Assembly: GCA_026415015.1 (NCBI GenBank)
Contig: JAOAHW010000161.1
Coordinates: 1 to 6,081, forward strand
Source of the DNA: Syntrophorhabdaceae bacterium
GTDB taxonomy: Bacteria > Desulfobacterota > Syntrophorhabdia > Syntrophorhabdales > Syntrophorhabdaceae
Reading direction: 5' to 3'
DNA length: 6,081 nucleotides
The notes under the pieces are model-generated. The model was not told where the DNA came from. It did not search any database and saw only the letters and a program-made list of their open reading frames with translations. The number at the start of each line of letters is the position of its first letter. The first letter of the stretch is position 1. Below, piece by piece: positions 1 to 5,606 of this stretch. A program made the translations under genes and the position numbers.

Positions 1-33
1 AGAAAGGTTCTGGAGTGGCTAAAGAGAGAATAG
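1..33 (+). CDS. C-terminal end of an upstream gene (partial; possibly dxs)
   Basis: Reading from base 1, the frame gives RKVLEWLKRE and then a TAG stop at 31-33. The sequence looks like the amphipathic last helix of a longer protein. It overlaps the tlyA start by 19 nt, which matches the tight packing of the rest of the operon. In many bacteria the gene before tlyA is dxs (1-deoxyxylulose-5-phosphate synthase), whose C-terminus ends in a similar basic helix. Ten residues cannot establish this, so the identity is inference from gene order only. The frame itself could also be open by chance. Confidence 0.35.
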   Translation, partial: RKVLEWLKRE

Positions 34-746
34 ATGTAGTCCTTACAAAAAGGGGTATAGCAACATCAAGGGAAAGGGCAAAGATACTTATAATGGCCGG
101 TGAGGTCTTTGTAAATAACCAGAAGGTCCTAAGGCCTGATATAAAAGTCTTAGAAGATGCTGAGATAAAGATAAAAGACATCACTATCCCTTATGTAAGC
201 TATGGTGGCGTTAAACTCGAAAAGGTATTAAAAGACTGCAACATAGATGTAACAGGGAAAAGGGCAATAGATATAGGGGCATCCACTGGGGGCTTTACAG
301 ACTGCCTCCTCCAGCATGGTGCATCCTTTGTATATGCCATAGATGTAGGCAAAAACCAAATCCATGAAAGACTTAAGCAAGACAAAAGGGTATTGGTCAA
401 AGAGGGTATCAATGCCAGATACCTGTCCTTAGACGATATAGGTGAAAGGGTAGATATCATCACTATAGACGTCTCCTTTATATCCCTTAAAAAGATATTA
501 CCATCAGCAATACCTCTTTTAAATAAAGACGGGATAATAATATCCCTTGTAAAACCCCAGTTCGAGGTGGGCAGATACAGGGTGGGTAAGGGAGGCATTG
601 TAAGAGATGAGGATAGGATAGATGAGGTCATAAAAGACATAAGGGAATACGGATTGGGTCTTGGTATCAGGCCATTAGAGACTGTCGAGGCACCAAGGGC
701 AAGGCAGAAAAAGAACAGGGAGTTTTTTATTGTATGGGGGTTATAA
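15..746 (+). CDS. tlyA: TlyA-family RNA 2'-O-methyltransferase (S4 + FtsJ-like domains)
   Basis: This 243-residue protein has the TlyA architecture. An S4 RNA-binding domain covers about residues 4-64. A Rossmann methyltransferase domain follows, with the SAM-binding loop DIGASTGGFTD at 86-96 and the SLVKPQFE motif at 177-184. The FtsJ-type K-D-K-E catalytic tetrad can be placed at K67, D152, K180 and E236. Characterised TlyA proteins methylate ribose in 16S and/or 23S rRNA; older annotations call them hemolysins. The start is GTG at 15, preceded by AGAAAGG at 1-7 with a 7-nt gap, and the length is normal for the family. One oddity is that the usual SRGG before the catalytic lysine reads SYGG here (Tyr63). 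The 3' end overlaps the DUF4416 start by 13 nt, which implies cotranscription. Confidence 0.93.
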   Translation: MAKERIDVVLTKRGIATSRERAKILIMAGEVFVNNQKVLRPDIKVLEDAEIKIKDITIPYVSYGGVKLEKVLKDCNIDVTGKRAIDIGASTGGFTDCLLQHGASFVYAIDVGKNQIHERLKQDKRVLVKEGINARYLSLDDIGERVDIITIDVSFISLKKILPSAIPLLNKDGIIISLVKPQFEVGRYRVGKGGIVRDEDRIDEVIKDIREYGLGLGIRPLETVEAPRARQKKNREFFIVWGL

Positions 747-1255
747 AGACACCTAAACCTGTTATGCTATTTGCAAGCATAATCTATAGAGATGAAGAGA
801 TACTTCAAAGGTCTATGGATACCCTTGAGGAAAAAATTGGAAAGATATATGAAAAGACCCAGAAGATGGCCTTTGACCATACAGATTATTATAAAGAGGA
901 GATGGGCGATGAACTTAACCGGATCCTTGTCCTGTTTGAACCTTTGATAGCCAGGGAATACCTTGTTGAGACTAAATTAACAACAAACAACATAGAGATA
1001 GAACTATCTGGGGGAGATAAAAGAAAGGTGAATATTGACCCTGGTTATATAACACTGGAGAATATAGTCCTGGCAACTACAAAAAATTATACCCACAGGA
1101 TTTACTTAGGCAAAGGTATATATGGAGACCTTACCCTTATCTTTAAGAAGGGCACATATTCGCCCCTTGAATGGACATACCCTGATTATGCAGGCCAAGA
1201 GATTATATCAGTCCTTAATAGATGGAGGGGATACTATAAAAGGATGCTGACATGA
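734..1255 (+). CDS. DUF4416 family protein, function unknown
   Basis: A 173-residue soluble protein with no signal peptide or membrane segment. It matches the DUF4416 pattern: an N-terminal strand (VMLFASIIY, 10-18), FDHTDYYKEEMG (47-58), NIDPGYI (100-106), the long conserved block LATTKNYTHRIYLGKGIYGD (113-132) and WTYPDYAG (147-154). The function is unknown to me. The density of conserved Tyr, His and Asp residues suggests a ligand or nucleotide site, but that is speculation. The family is found mainly in Nitrospirota and former Deltaproteobacteria, and its position here between RNA-modification and RNA-decay genes hints at RNA or nucleotide metabolism. Its ATG lies 13 nt inside tlyA. The nearest purine-rich stretch (AGGGAG, 717-722) is 11 nt away, so translation may be coupled to tlyA. 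Its TGA shares ATGA with yicC. Confidence 0.9.
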   Translation: MGVIKTPKPVMLFASIIYRDEEILQRSMDTLEEKIGKIYEKTQKMAFDHTDYYKEEMGDELNRILVLFEPLIAREYLVETKLTTNNIEIELSGGDKRKVNIDPGYITLENIVLATTKNYTHRIYLGKGIYGDLTLIFKKGTYSPLEWTYPDYAGQEIISVLNRWRGYYKRMLT

Positions 1256-2121
1256 TAAAGAGCATGACAGGTTTTTCAAAGATAGAGCATGAATCTCTAA
1301 AAGGAAAATTCTATGGAGAGGCAAGGTCACTGAACAATCGTTATATAGAGATAAATCTAAGGCTACCAAAGACAGACTATACCTTTGAACAAAGGCTAAG
1401 GGAACTGGTGAAGAGGTATATCAAAAGGGGAAAGGTGGATATTGTAATAAAATGGGAGAGGATAGAAGATGGCACCAACAACCTGAAGATTAATGAGAAC
1501 ACTGTCCGGCAATACCTTGATATGGCAAGATACCTTAAGGAAAGGCACAATATCCCTGGTGGCCTGACAGTGGAAAATATAATGGGCTTCAAGGATGTAT
1601 TCTCCTATGAGGAGAACAATTCTATAACAGAAGATGAACTCTTTACCCCCTTTGAAGAGCTCTTAAGACGCCTTGATGATGAGAGAAAAAAAGAGGGATT
1701 ACTCATAGAGAAAGACCTTTTATCAAGGCTCAAGTTCATAGGCGCAAAGGTGAAGGAGATTGAAAAGAGGCTGCCCGAGACTGTGAAGGCCCATGAGACA
1801 AGGCTGAGGGAAAAGATAAAGGATTTTATAAAAGAAGGTGTGGCTGATGAGATGAGGATACTCCAGGAGATGGCCATCTATATGGAAAGGGTAGATATAG
1901 CAGAAGAGGTGGCCAGATTAAAAGGTCATCTTAAAAACTTTAAAGATACCATGTCTTCAGAGGACTCCATAGGTAGAAAACTTGATTTTATTATCCAGGA
2001 GATGGTAAGGGAGTCCAACACCATAGGGAGTAAATCCAGTGATTTTTATATAAGTGAGAGGGTGGTACAGATTAAGGTAGAGATAGAAAAGATGAGGGAA
2101 CAGGTGCAGAACATAGAATAG
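1252..2121 (+). CDS. yicC: YicC/YloC family endoribonuclease
   Basis: This 289-residue protein has both signatures of the YicC family. The N-terminal domain begins MIKSMTGFSK and continues with GEARSLNNRYIEINLRLP (about 22-39). The C-terminal DUF1732-type domain carries GRKLDFIIQEMVRE (about 241-254) followed by NTIGSKSSD. The middle is a long charged helical region (about 125-235). E. coli YicC and B. subtilis YloC are reported to be endoribonucleases acting in RNA turnover. Length and both termini are normal, so the gene looks intact. The start ATG overlaps the preceding stop in an ATGA arrangement, typical of translational coupling. Its position directly upstream of gmk and rpoZ is conserved in many bacteria. 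Confidence 0.95.
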   Translation: MIKSMTGFSKIEHESLKGKFYGEARSLNNRYIEINLRLPKTDYTFEQRLRELVKRYIKRGKVDIVIKWERIEDGTNNLKINENTVRQYLDMARYLKERHNIPGGLTVENIMGFKDVFSYEENNSITEDELFTPFEELLRRLDDERKKEGLLIEKDLLSRLKFIGAKVKEIEKRLPETVKAHETRLREKIKDFIKEGVADEMRILQEMAIYMERVDIAEEVARLKGHLKNFKDTMSSEDSIGRKLDFIIQEMVRESNTIGSKSSDFYISERVVQIKVEIEKMREQVQNIE

Positions 2122-2140
2122 ATGACAATATCATAAGACC

Positions 2141-2161
2141 GAGGCCTCTATAAAAGGTCTC
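2141..2161 (+). other. RNA hairpin in the yicC-gmk intergenic gap
   Basis: GAGGCCT (2141-2147) pairs with AGGTCTC (2155-2161). This gives a 7-bp stem with one G-U pair and a 7-nt loop CTATAAA. It sits in the only real gap (56 nt) of the left-hand operon and ends 6 nt before the gmk ribosome binding site (AAGGGA, 2168-2173). There is no U-tract after it, so it is not a terminator. It could be a processing or stabilising stem, or affect gmk translation. The gap holds no other recognisable gene; many bacteria have a small remA/DUF370 gene at this spot, and none is present here. Confidence 0.4.
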
Positions 2162-2177
2162 TAAATCAAGGGATAAG

Positions 2178-2732
2178 ATGAGAAGAGGTAGGCTTTTTGT
2201 AATATCAGGTCCATCAGGTGCAGGAAAGAGCACCTTTATTGAACGTTTTTTGAAACGTGATAAAGGGAGCACCTTTTCTGTGTCATATACTACAAGAAAA
2301 AAAAGGGATAAAGAGGTCAATGGTAGGGAGTATTATTTTGTCGATAAAGAGACCTTTATGGACATGGTGGAGAAAGGTGGGTTTCTAGAATGGGAGATAG
2401 TCCATGAAAACCTTTACGGCACACCTAAAAAGGAGATTATTGAGAATCTCGAAAGGGGAATAGACATCCTTTTAGATGTGGATGTGAATGGCGCAATAAA
2501 TATCAAAAAAAACTATCCTGAGGCATGTCTTATATTTATAGAGCCGCCCTCAAGGGAGGAATTGCAAAAAAGGCTCTCTCTCAGAGGAGAACCACAGATT
2601 GAACTGAGGCTTAAAAGATATGACGAAGAGATTGAAAAAAAACACTTTTTCGATTATACTGTTATAAACGACAACCTTGAAAGGGCATACAGGGATTTCG
2701 AAAATATTATAGAACAGGTAAGGGGGCATTAA
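2178..2732 (+). CDS. gmk: Guanylate kinase
   Basis: This enzyme phosphorylates GMP to GDP with ATP in the cytoplasm, in purine nucleotide synthesis. The 184-residue sequence starts RRGRLFVIS and then shows the P-loop GPSGAGKST (11-19). GMP-binding residues fall in SVSYTTRKKR (34-43), EYYF (51-54), FLEWE (69-73) and NLYGTPK (78-84), and the Asp-containing strand LLDVDVNGA is at 98-106. The C-terminal part has FIEPPS (120-125), RLSLRG and YTVINDNL. The start is ATG with AAGGGA 4 nt upstream. The protein is about 20 residues shorter than usual. Part of this is a gap of about three residues in the RG(x)nR stretch (RGEPQIELRL, 136-145) that follows the lid region. The stop abuts the rpoZ start codon. 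Confidence 0.96.
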   Translation: MRRGRLFVISGPSGAGKSTFIERFLKRDKGSTFSVSYTTRKKRDKEVNGREYYFVDKETFMDMVEKGGFLEWEIVHENLYGTPKKEIIENLERGIDILLDVDVNGAINIKKNYPEACLIFIEPPSREELQKRLSLRGEPQIELRLKRYDEEIEKKHFFDYTVINDNLERAYRDFENIIEQVRGH

Positions 2733-2978
2733 ATGGCAAGGGTAACAGTTGAAGATTGCATGGATAAGGTGGAGAACAGATTCGAGCTTGTCCACCTCTG
2801 CGCTAAAAGGGCAAAACAGCTTATCAAAGGTTCTGAACCTCTTGTTAAGTCATCAAACAGGGAGATTGTAACAGCACTGAGGGAGATTGCAGATAACCTT
2901 GTTTTTTTTAAGAAGAAGGCCTCCATTGAGAAAAAGGACACCCCCACCCCCTATCAGATATCCAATTTTGCACCATAG
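2733..2978 (+). CDS. rpoZ: DNA-directed RNA polymerase omega subunit
   Basis: The omega subunit binds the beta' subunit and helps RNA polymerase assembly and ppGpp response. The 81-residue protein shows the family core: MARVTVEDCMDKVENRFELV (1-20), the CAKRAKQLIKGSEP helix and turn (23-36) and VTALREIADN (46-55). A charged, poorly conserved tail follows (59-81). The ATG follows the gmk stop with no gap and has a strong AAGGGGG (2720-2726) 6 nt upstream, inside gmk. The last 25 nt overlap the 3' end of the convergent hcpR gene, so the omega tail and the regulator C-terminus share DNA. It is the last gene of the left-hand operon. Confidence 0.95.
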   Translation: MARVTVEDCMDKVENRFELVHLCAKRAKQLIKGSEPLVKSSNREIVTALREIADNLVFFKKKASIEKKDTPTPYQISNFAP

Positions 2979-3637
2979 GCAAGGTCCTCTAAGGCCTTTT
3001 TATCAACCAGTCTTATCCTTTTTCCCTGCACCTCTACGAGACCATTGGCCGTCATCTTATTAAGTGTGCGGGATATGGTTTCAGGGATTGTCCCAAGTAG
3101 ACTGGCAAGTTGACCTTTATTGATGTTTAATTCAATATTATCGCTCTGTTCTCTATCACTTATAAGGAGCATATAGGCAGCAAGCCTCTGATGGACCTCT
3201 TTCAAAGAAAGGTTCTCCACAAGGACAGTAAATTGCCTCAGCCTCTGTGATAAAAGGGCAAGCATATTCAAGGCAAGGGATGGGTCATTCTTTATCAGTT
3301 TAGTGATTGAATCCCTGAGAAAGAAAAGGGTAGTGCTGTCTTCCATGGCCTCTGCATGGGCAGGAAACCTCCTGCCTGTAAATGCAGGGACCTCGCCGAA
3401 TGGCTCAAATGGTTCTATTATGTGGAGTATCTGTTCCTTTCCCTCTCTTGAGACCTTGAATATCTTTACCCTCCCTGATATAAGGACATAAAAACCATCT
3501 GCCTCATCACCCTCTGAGAATATTACCTGGTTCTTTACAAAAGAGTACCTTATGGCGATCCTTGACAGCTCCTCAATCTGGCCCTCAGGCAGGCCTTTAA
3601 AAAGTGGGATATACCTTATAGAATCTCTAATGTCCAA
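2954..3637 (-). CDS. hcpR: Crp/Fnr family transcriptional regulator, probable HcpR
   Basis: A 227-residue regulator with an N-terminal cyclic-nucleotide-binding-fold sensor (about 10-125, including GDEADGFYVLISGRVKIF and FEPFGEVPAF) and a dimerisation helix (about 128-160). The C-terminal winged helix-turn-helix is at about 171-210. The recognition helix carries E186-T-I-S189-R190, the same ETISR seen in FNR, which reads TTGA half-sites. The protein has no cysteine, so it cannot hold an FNR-type [4Fe-4S] cluster, and the Arg-Ser pair that binds cAMP in CRP is absent (GRRFPAH). Facing hcp identifies it as a likely HcpR, the regulator of hcp in sulfate reducers and other anaerobes, where an NO/nitrosative signal has been proposed. 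The start is TTG: an in-frame TGA lies immediately before it and GATGAGG (3644-3650) is 6 nt upstream. It overlaps rpoZ convergently by 25 nt. Confidence 0.88.
   Translation of the reverse strand: MDIRDSIRYIPLFKGLPEGQIEELSRIAIRYSFVKNQVIFSEGDEADGFYVLISGRVKIFKVSREGKEQILHIIEPFEPFGEVPAFTGRRFPAHAEAMEDSTTLFFLRDSITKLIKNDPSLALNMLALLSQRLRQFTVLVENLSLKEVHQRLAAYMLLISDREQSDNIELNINKGQLASLLGTIPETISRTLNKMTANGLVEVQGKRIRLVDKKALEDLAYGAKLDI
2981..3001 (+). terminator. Weak intrinsic terminator after rpoZ (inside hcpR 3' end)
   Basis: AAGGTC (2981-2986) can pair with GGCCTT (2993-2998) to form a 6-bp stem with one G-U pair and a 6-nt loop CTCTAA. A T-run 2997-3001 overlaps the 3' arm. It begins 3 nt after the rpoZ stop on the + strand, where an operon terminator is expected. 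The stem is short and the bases also encode KKALEDL of hcpR on the other strand, so this is a tentative call. Confidence 0.4.
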
Positions 3638-3643
3638 TCAAGA

Positions 3644-3650
3644 CCTCATC
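3644..3650 (-). promoter_or_regulatory. Ribosome binding site fixing the TTG start of hcpR
   Basis: On the - strand this reads GATGAGG, 6 nt before the TTG at 3637-3635. There is no ATG or GTG usable as a start near the N-terminus, and a TGA stop occupies the codon before the TTG. TTG is therefore the only sensible start. It may keep expression of the regulator low. Confidence 0.6.
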
Positions 3651-3651
3651 T

Positions 3652-3824
3652 TTACGCACTCATATATACACTCTGGCCAGCCCCATAGTATGAATCATAG
3701 ACATGTTGATATACAAAATCACACTTCTGCCTGAAGACTTCAGGTGTATAAGTTCTTGGTAGTTCCTTAGCTGGTCTTTTGCCTCCCAGAGTTTTTTCTC
3801 TATCTCGTTATGATTGCCTGCCAT
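3652..3824 (-). pseudogene. Frameshifted small gene or remnant, HsdR C-terminus-like (tentative)
   Basis: ATG at 3824 has AAAAGGG just upstream and opens a frame beginning MAGNHNEIEKKLWEAKDQLR, an amphipathic helix. That frame stays open to a TGA at 3662-3660, but its second half looks non-protein-like. A different frame is open from 3807 to a TAA at 3654-3652. Its last 36 residues look far more natural: LPRTYTPEVF, then RQKCD, then VYQHVYDSYYGAG and SVYMSA. Adding one base near 3764-3767 would join the two into a 57-residue protein. From memory, the LP..YTPEVF..K...VY.HVYDSYYG pattern resembles the C-terminal tail of type I restriction HsdR subunits, but I could not search for it. It may be a decayed or truncated gene, a functional small gene with a sequencing error, or a frameshifted gene. 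It ends 14 nt before hcpR and probably lies in its transcript leader. Confidence 0.45.
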
Positions 3825-3845
3825 ATCCCTTTTCTGTTTTATCAA

Positions 3846-3873
3846 TTTTTATTCCATTTAAATGGTATGTCAA
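3846..3873 (-). promoter_or_regulatory. Predicted sigma70-type promoter for the hcpR transcript
   Basis: On the - strand, a perfect -35 TTGACA (3873-3868) is followed by a 16-nt spacer and a TAAAAA -10 (3851-3846; 4 of 6 matches). The expected start is near 3839. The transcript would carry the broken small gene and then hcpR. The -35 contains half of a TTGAC/GTCAA element, and a perfect palindrome fills the spacer, so the promoter looks regulated, possibly by HcpR itself. This is a prediction by eye. Confidence 0.5.
3854..3865. promoter_or_regulatory. Perfect 12-bp palindrome, possible operator in the hcpR promoter
   Basis: CCATTTAAATGG is a perfect inverted repeat. Beyond one mismatched pair, the flanks AT and AT also match, so 16 of 18 positions are symmetric. 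It occupies the spacer between the -35 and -10 of the predicted - strand promoter, a classic repressor position. Its sequence differs from the TTGAC element at 3891-3904, so if it is an operator it probably binds a different protein. Confidence 0.4.
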
Positions 3874-3895
3874 GAGATATTTTATTTCTCTTGAC
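3869..3895. repeat. 9-bp perfect inverted repeat between the divergent promoters
   Basis: GTCAAGAGA (3869-3877) is the exact reverse complement of TCTCTTGAC (3887-3895). The arms are separated by 9 AT-rich bases. The left arm overlaps the -35 of the hcpR promoter and the right arm overlaps the left half of the hcp operator. The region therefore has three GTCAA/TTGAC half-sites. No T-run follows on either strand, so a terminator is unlikely. A second, widely spaced regulator site is more plausible. Confidence 0.45.
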
Positions 3896-3904
3896 TTAAG
3901 TCAA
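3891..3904 (+). promoter_or_regulatory. Predicted HcpR operator upstream of hcp
   Basis: TTGACTTAAGTCAA is a perfect 14-bp palindrome in the TTGAC-N4-GTCAA form expected of Crp/Fnr-type sites with FNR-like recognition residues. It fits the HcpR motif as I remember it. Its centre is at 3897.5, exactly 41.5 bp upstream of the start site (3939) predicted from the TATATT -10. This is the class II activator position, and it implies activation of hcp rather than repression. A - strand start near 3839 would place the same site at about -58, so it could also serve hcpR. Confidence 0.72.
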
Positions 3905-3926
3905 TGTAAGAGACTGGGCTCAATAT

Positions 3927-3932
3927 TATATT
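3927..3932 (+). promoter_or_regulatory. Predicted -10 element of the hcp promoter
   Basis: TATATT at 3927-3932 predicts a start near 3939 and a leader of about 31 nt before the hcp ATG. No good -35 lies 16-18 bp upstream, as expected for an activator-dependent class II promoter. An overlapping TATTAT at 3924-3929 is an alternative that would shift the start by 3 nt. Confidence 0.5.
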
Positions 3933-3969
3933 GTGTCATAAGAAAAAAACAATCCACAAGGAGGGAGAT

Positions 3970-5598
3970 ATGTTTTGTTATCAATGTGAACAAACGGCAA
4001 AAGGTGAAGGATGCACAAAGGTTGGGGTATGTGGGAAGCAACCAGAGGTGGCAGCACTGCAGGATCTTCTTGTCTATACCCTCTCTGAGCTTTCCCTGTA
4101 TGGTGTTGAGGGTAGAAAGGTAGGTCTAATAGACAAGGAGGTCAATGTCTTTACCCTTGAGGCCCTTTTCGGGACACTCACAAACGTTGATTTTGACCCT
4201 GAAAGATTTGTTGTCCTTATAAACAGGTCAGTTGAATTGAGAGATAGCCTTAAACTAAAGACAAAGGCTACTGGAGGCAAGACAGATGACATTGAAAAGA
4301 TTGCAAACTTCAAGCCTGAGACAACACTTGAGGGTCTTGTCAAGCAGGGTGAATCAAAGGCATTGACAACAGATAGAAATGGCAGGGCCGATATCCGCTC
4401 ACTCCAGCATACCCTACTATTTGGTGTAAAGGGTGTTGCAGCATACGCATATCATGCCCAGATATTGGGACAGGAGGATGATGCTGTCTATGCCTTTATC
4501 CATGAGGCCTTATCAAGCCTTTTAAAGGATGAACTCGATCTAAATGGATGGCTGTCTATGGTTTTGAGATGCGGTGAGATAAACTTAAGGGTCATGGAGC
4601 TACTTGATTTAGCTAATACAGGTGCATACGGACACCCAGTGCCCACAAAGGTCCCATTAGGGGCAAAAAAGGGCAAGGCCATACTTGTATCAGGCCATGA
4701 CCTAAAAGACCTTGAAGGGCTTTTGAGGCAGACCGAGGGGAGGGGCATATATGTCTATACCCATGGAGAGATACTGCCTGGCCATGGCTATCCAGGCCTT
4801 AAAAAGTATCCCCATTTCTATGGGCATTATGGGACAGCCTGGCAGAACCAGCACAGAGAGTTTGCTGCATTTCCAGGGTCAATACTCATGACAACCAACT
4901 GTATCCAGAGACCCCTTGAATCATATAAGGACAATATCTTTACCAGTGGGGCTGTTGGATGGCCTGGTGTGAGACACATATCAGACGGAGATTTCTCGCC
5001 TGTAATAGAGAGGGCATTGGCTCTACCAGGATTCACAGAGGATACAGATGGAAAATCAGTAATGGTGGGGTTTGCAAGGAATACAGTCCTTGGTGTGGCT
5101 GACAAGGTCATAGAGGCAGTAAAAAACAAAGCAATTCAACACTTTTTCCTCGTGGCAGGCTGTGATGGTGCAAAACCAGGGAGAAACTATTACACAGAGT
5201 TTGTGGAAAAGGTACCAAAGGACTGTATTGTCCTTACCCTTGCCTGTGGTAAATTTCGCTTTTTTGACAGAGACTTAGGGGACATTGGTGGTATACCAAG
5301 GCTCCTTGATATAGGCCAGTGTAATGATGCCTATTCTGCCATACAGATAGCCATTGCCCTTGCCAAGGCATTTAATGTTGGGGTTAATGAACTGCCATTA
5401 TCACTTGTCCTCTCATGGTATGAGCAGAAGGCAGTGGCCATACTTTTAACCCTGCTTTATCTGGGTATCAAAAACATAAGGCTCGGGCCATCCCTGCCTG
5501 CCTTTATAACACCAAATATCCTCGATGTACTGGTGAAGAATTTTGATATAAAACCTATTACAACACCGGATGAGGATTTAAAGGCTATACTTGGTTAA
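3970..5598 (+). CDS. hcp: Hybrid cluster protein (Hcp), class I
   Basis: This is a 542-residue cytoplasmic Fe-S enzyme, often called hydroxylamine reductase; work in enteric bacteria supports NO reduction to N2O and a protein S-nitrosylase role. The N-terminal cluster ligands are C3, C6, C15 and C21 in the Cx2Cx8Cx5C spacing of class I (Desulfovibrio-type) proteins. All hybrid-cluster ligands are visible: H243 (SGHDL), E267 (THGEILPGH), C311 (TTNC), C398 (VAGCDG, the persulfide position), C426 (LACGKFRF), C451 (DIGQCNDAYS) and E485 (WYEQK). No large internal deletion is present, so it is not class III. The start is ATG at 3970, with AAGGAGG (3958-3964) 5 nt upstream and the cysteine motif at once following. 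An in-frame TTG 39 nt earlier is not used. It is divergent from hcpR and 58 nt upstream of a ferredoxin-like gene that probably supplies electrons. Confidence 0.97.
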   Translation: MFCYQCEQTAKGEGCTKVGVCGKQPEVAALQDLLVYTLSELSLYGVEGRKVGLIDKEVNVFTLEALFGTLTNVDFDPERFVVLINRSVELRDSLKLKTKATGGKTDDIEKIANFKPETTLEGLVKQGESKALTTDRNGRADIRSLQHTLLFGVKGVAAYAYHAQILGQEDDAVYAFIHEALSSLLKDELDLNGWLSMVLRCGEINLRVMELLDLANTGAYGHPVPTKVPLGAKKGKAILVSGHDLKDLEGLLRQTEGRGIYVYTHGEILPGHGYPGLKKYPHFYGHYGTAWQNQHREFAAFPGSILMTTNCIQRPLESYKDNIFTSGAVGWPGVRHISDGDFSPVIERALALPGFTEDTDGKSVMVGFARNTVLGVADKVIEAVKNKAIQHFFLVAGCDGAKPGRNYYTEFVEKVPKDCIVLTLACGKFRFFDRDLGDIGGIPRLLDIGQCNDAYSAIQIAIALAKAFNVGVNELPLSLVLSWYEQKAVAILLTLLYLGIKNIRLGPSLPAFITPNILDVLVKNFDIKPITTPDEDLKAILG

Positions 5599-5606
5599 AA
5601 AACATA

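Noticed and set aside
2122..2177. A missed small gene (remA/DUF370) between yicC and gmk
   Set aside because: The 56-nt gap is too short for that gene and no frame in it resembles it.
2941..2951. CCCCCACCCCC (G-rich on the - strand), possible G-quadruplex
   Set aside because: Only two G-tracts are present and no others lie nearby, so an intramolecular quadruplex is not supported. It is the PTP coding stretch of the rpoZ tail.
3730..3744. Perfect inverted repeat CCTGAAG-A-CTTCAGG
   Set aside because: A single-base centre cannot form an RNA loop, no promoter is near, and the bases encode the PEVFR part of the proposed remnant, so coding constraint or chance explains it.
3931..3969. N-terminal extension of hcp from an upstream TTG
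   Set aside because: It would place 13 basic residues before the MFCYQC cluster motif that starts Hcp proteins. The strong AAGGAGG lies at 3958-3964, right for the ATG at 3970, and 3931 would precede the predicted start of transcription.
3779..4123. 114-codon + strand open frame spanning the hcp promoter and hcp start
   Set aside because: It runs through the operator, the -10 and the start of hcp in another frame, and its translation shows no domain or protein-like pattern.
4827..5129. 100-codon open frame on the - strand within hcp
   Set aside because: It is the antisense shadow of strongly conserved hcp coding sequence, has no ribosome binding site of note and no recognisable protein pattern. 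The same holds for the other antisense frames inside tlyA (200-640), yicC (1377-1592, 1605-1877) and hcp (4074-4343, 4488-4748).
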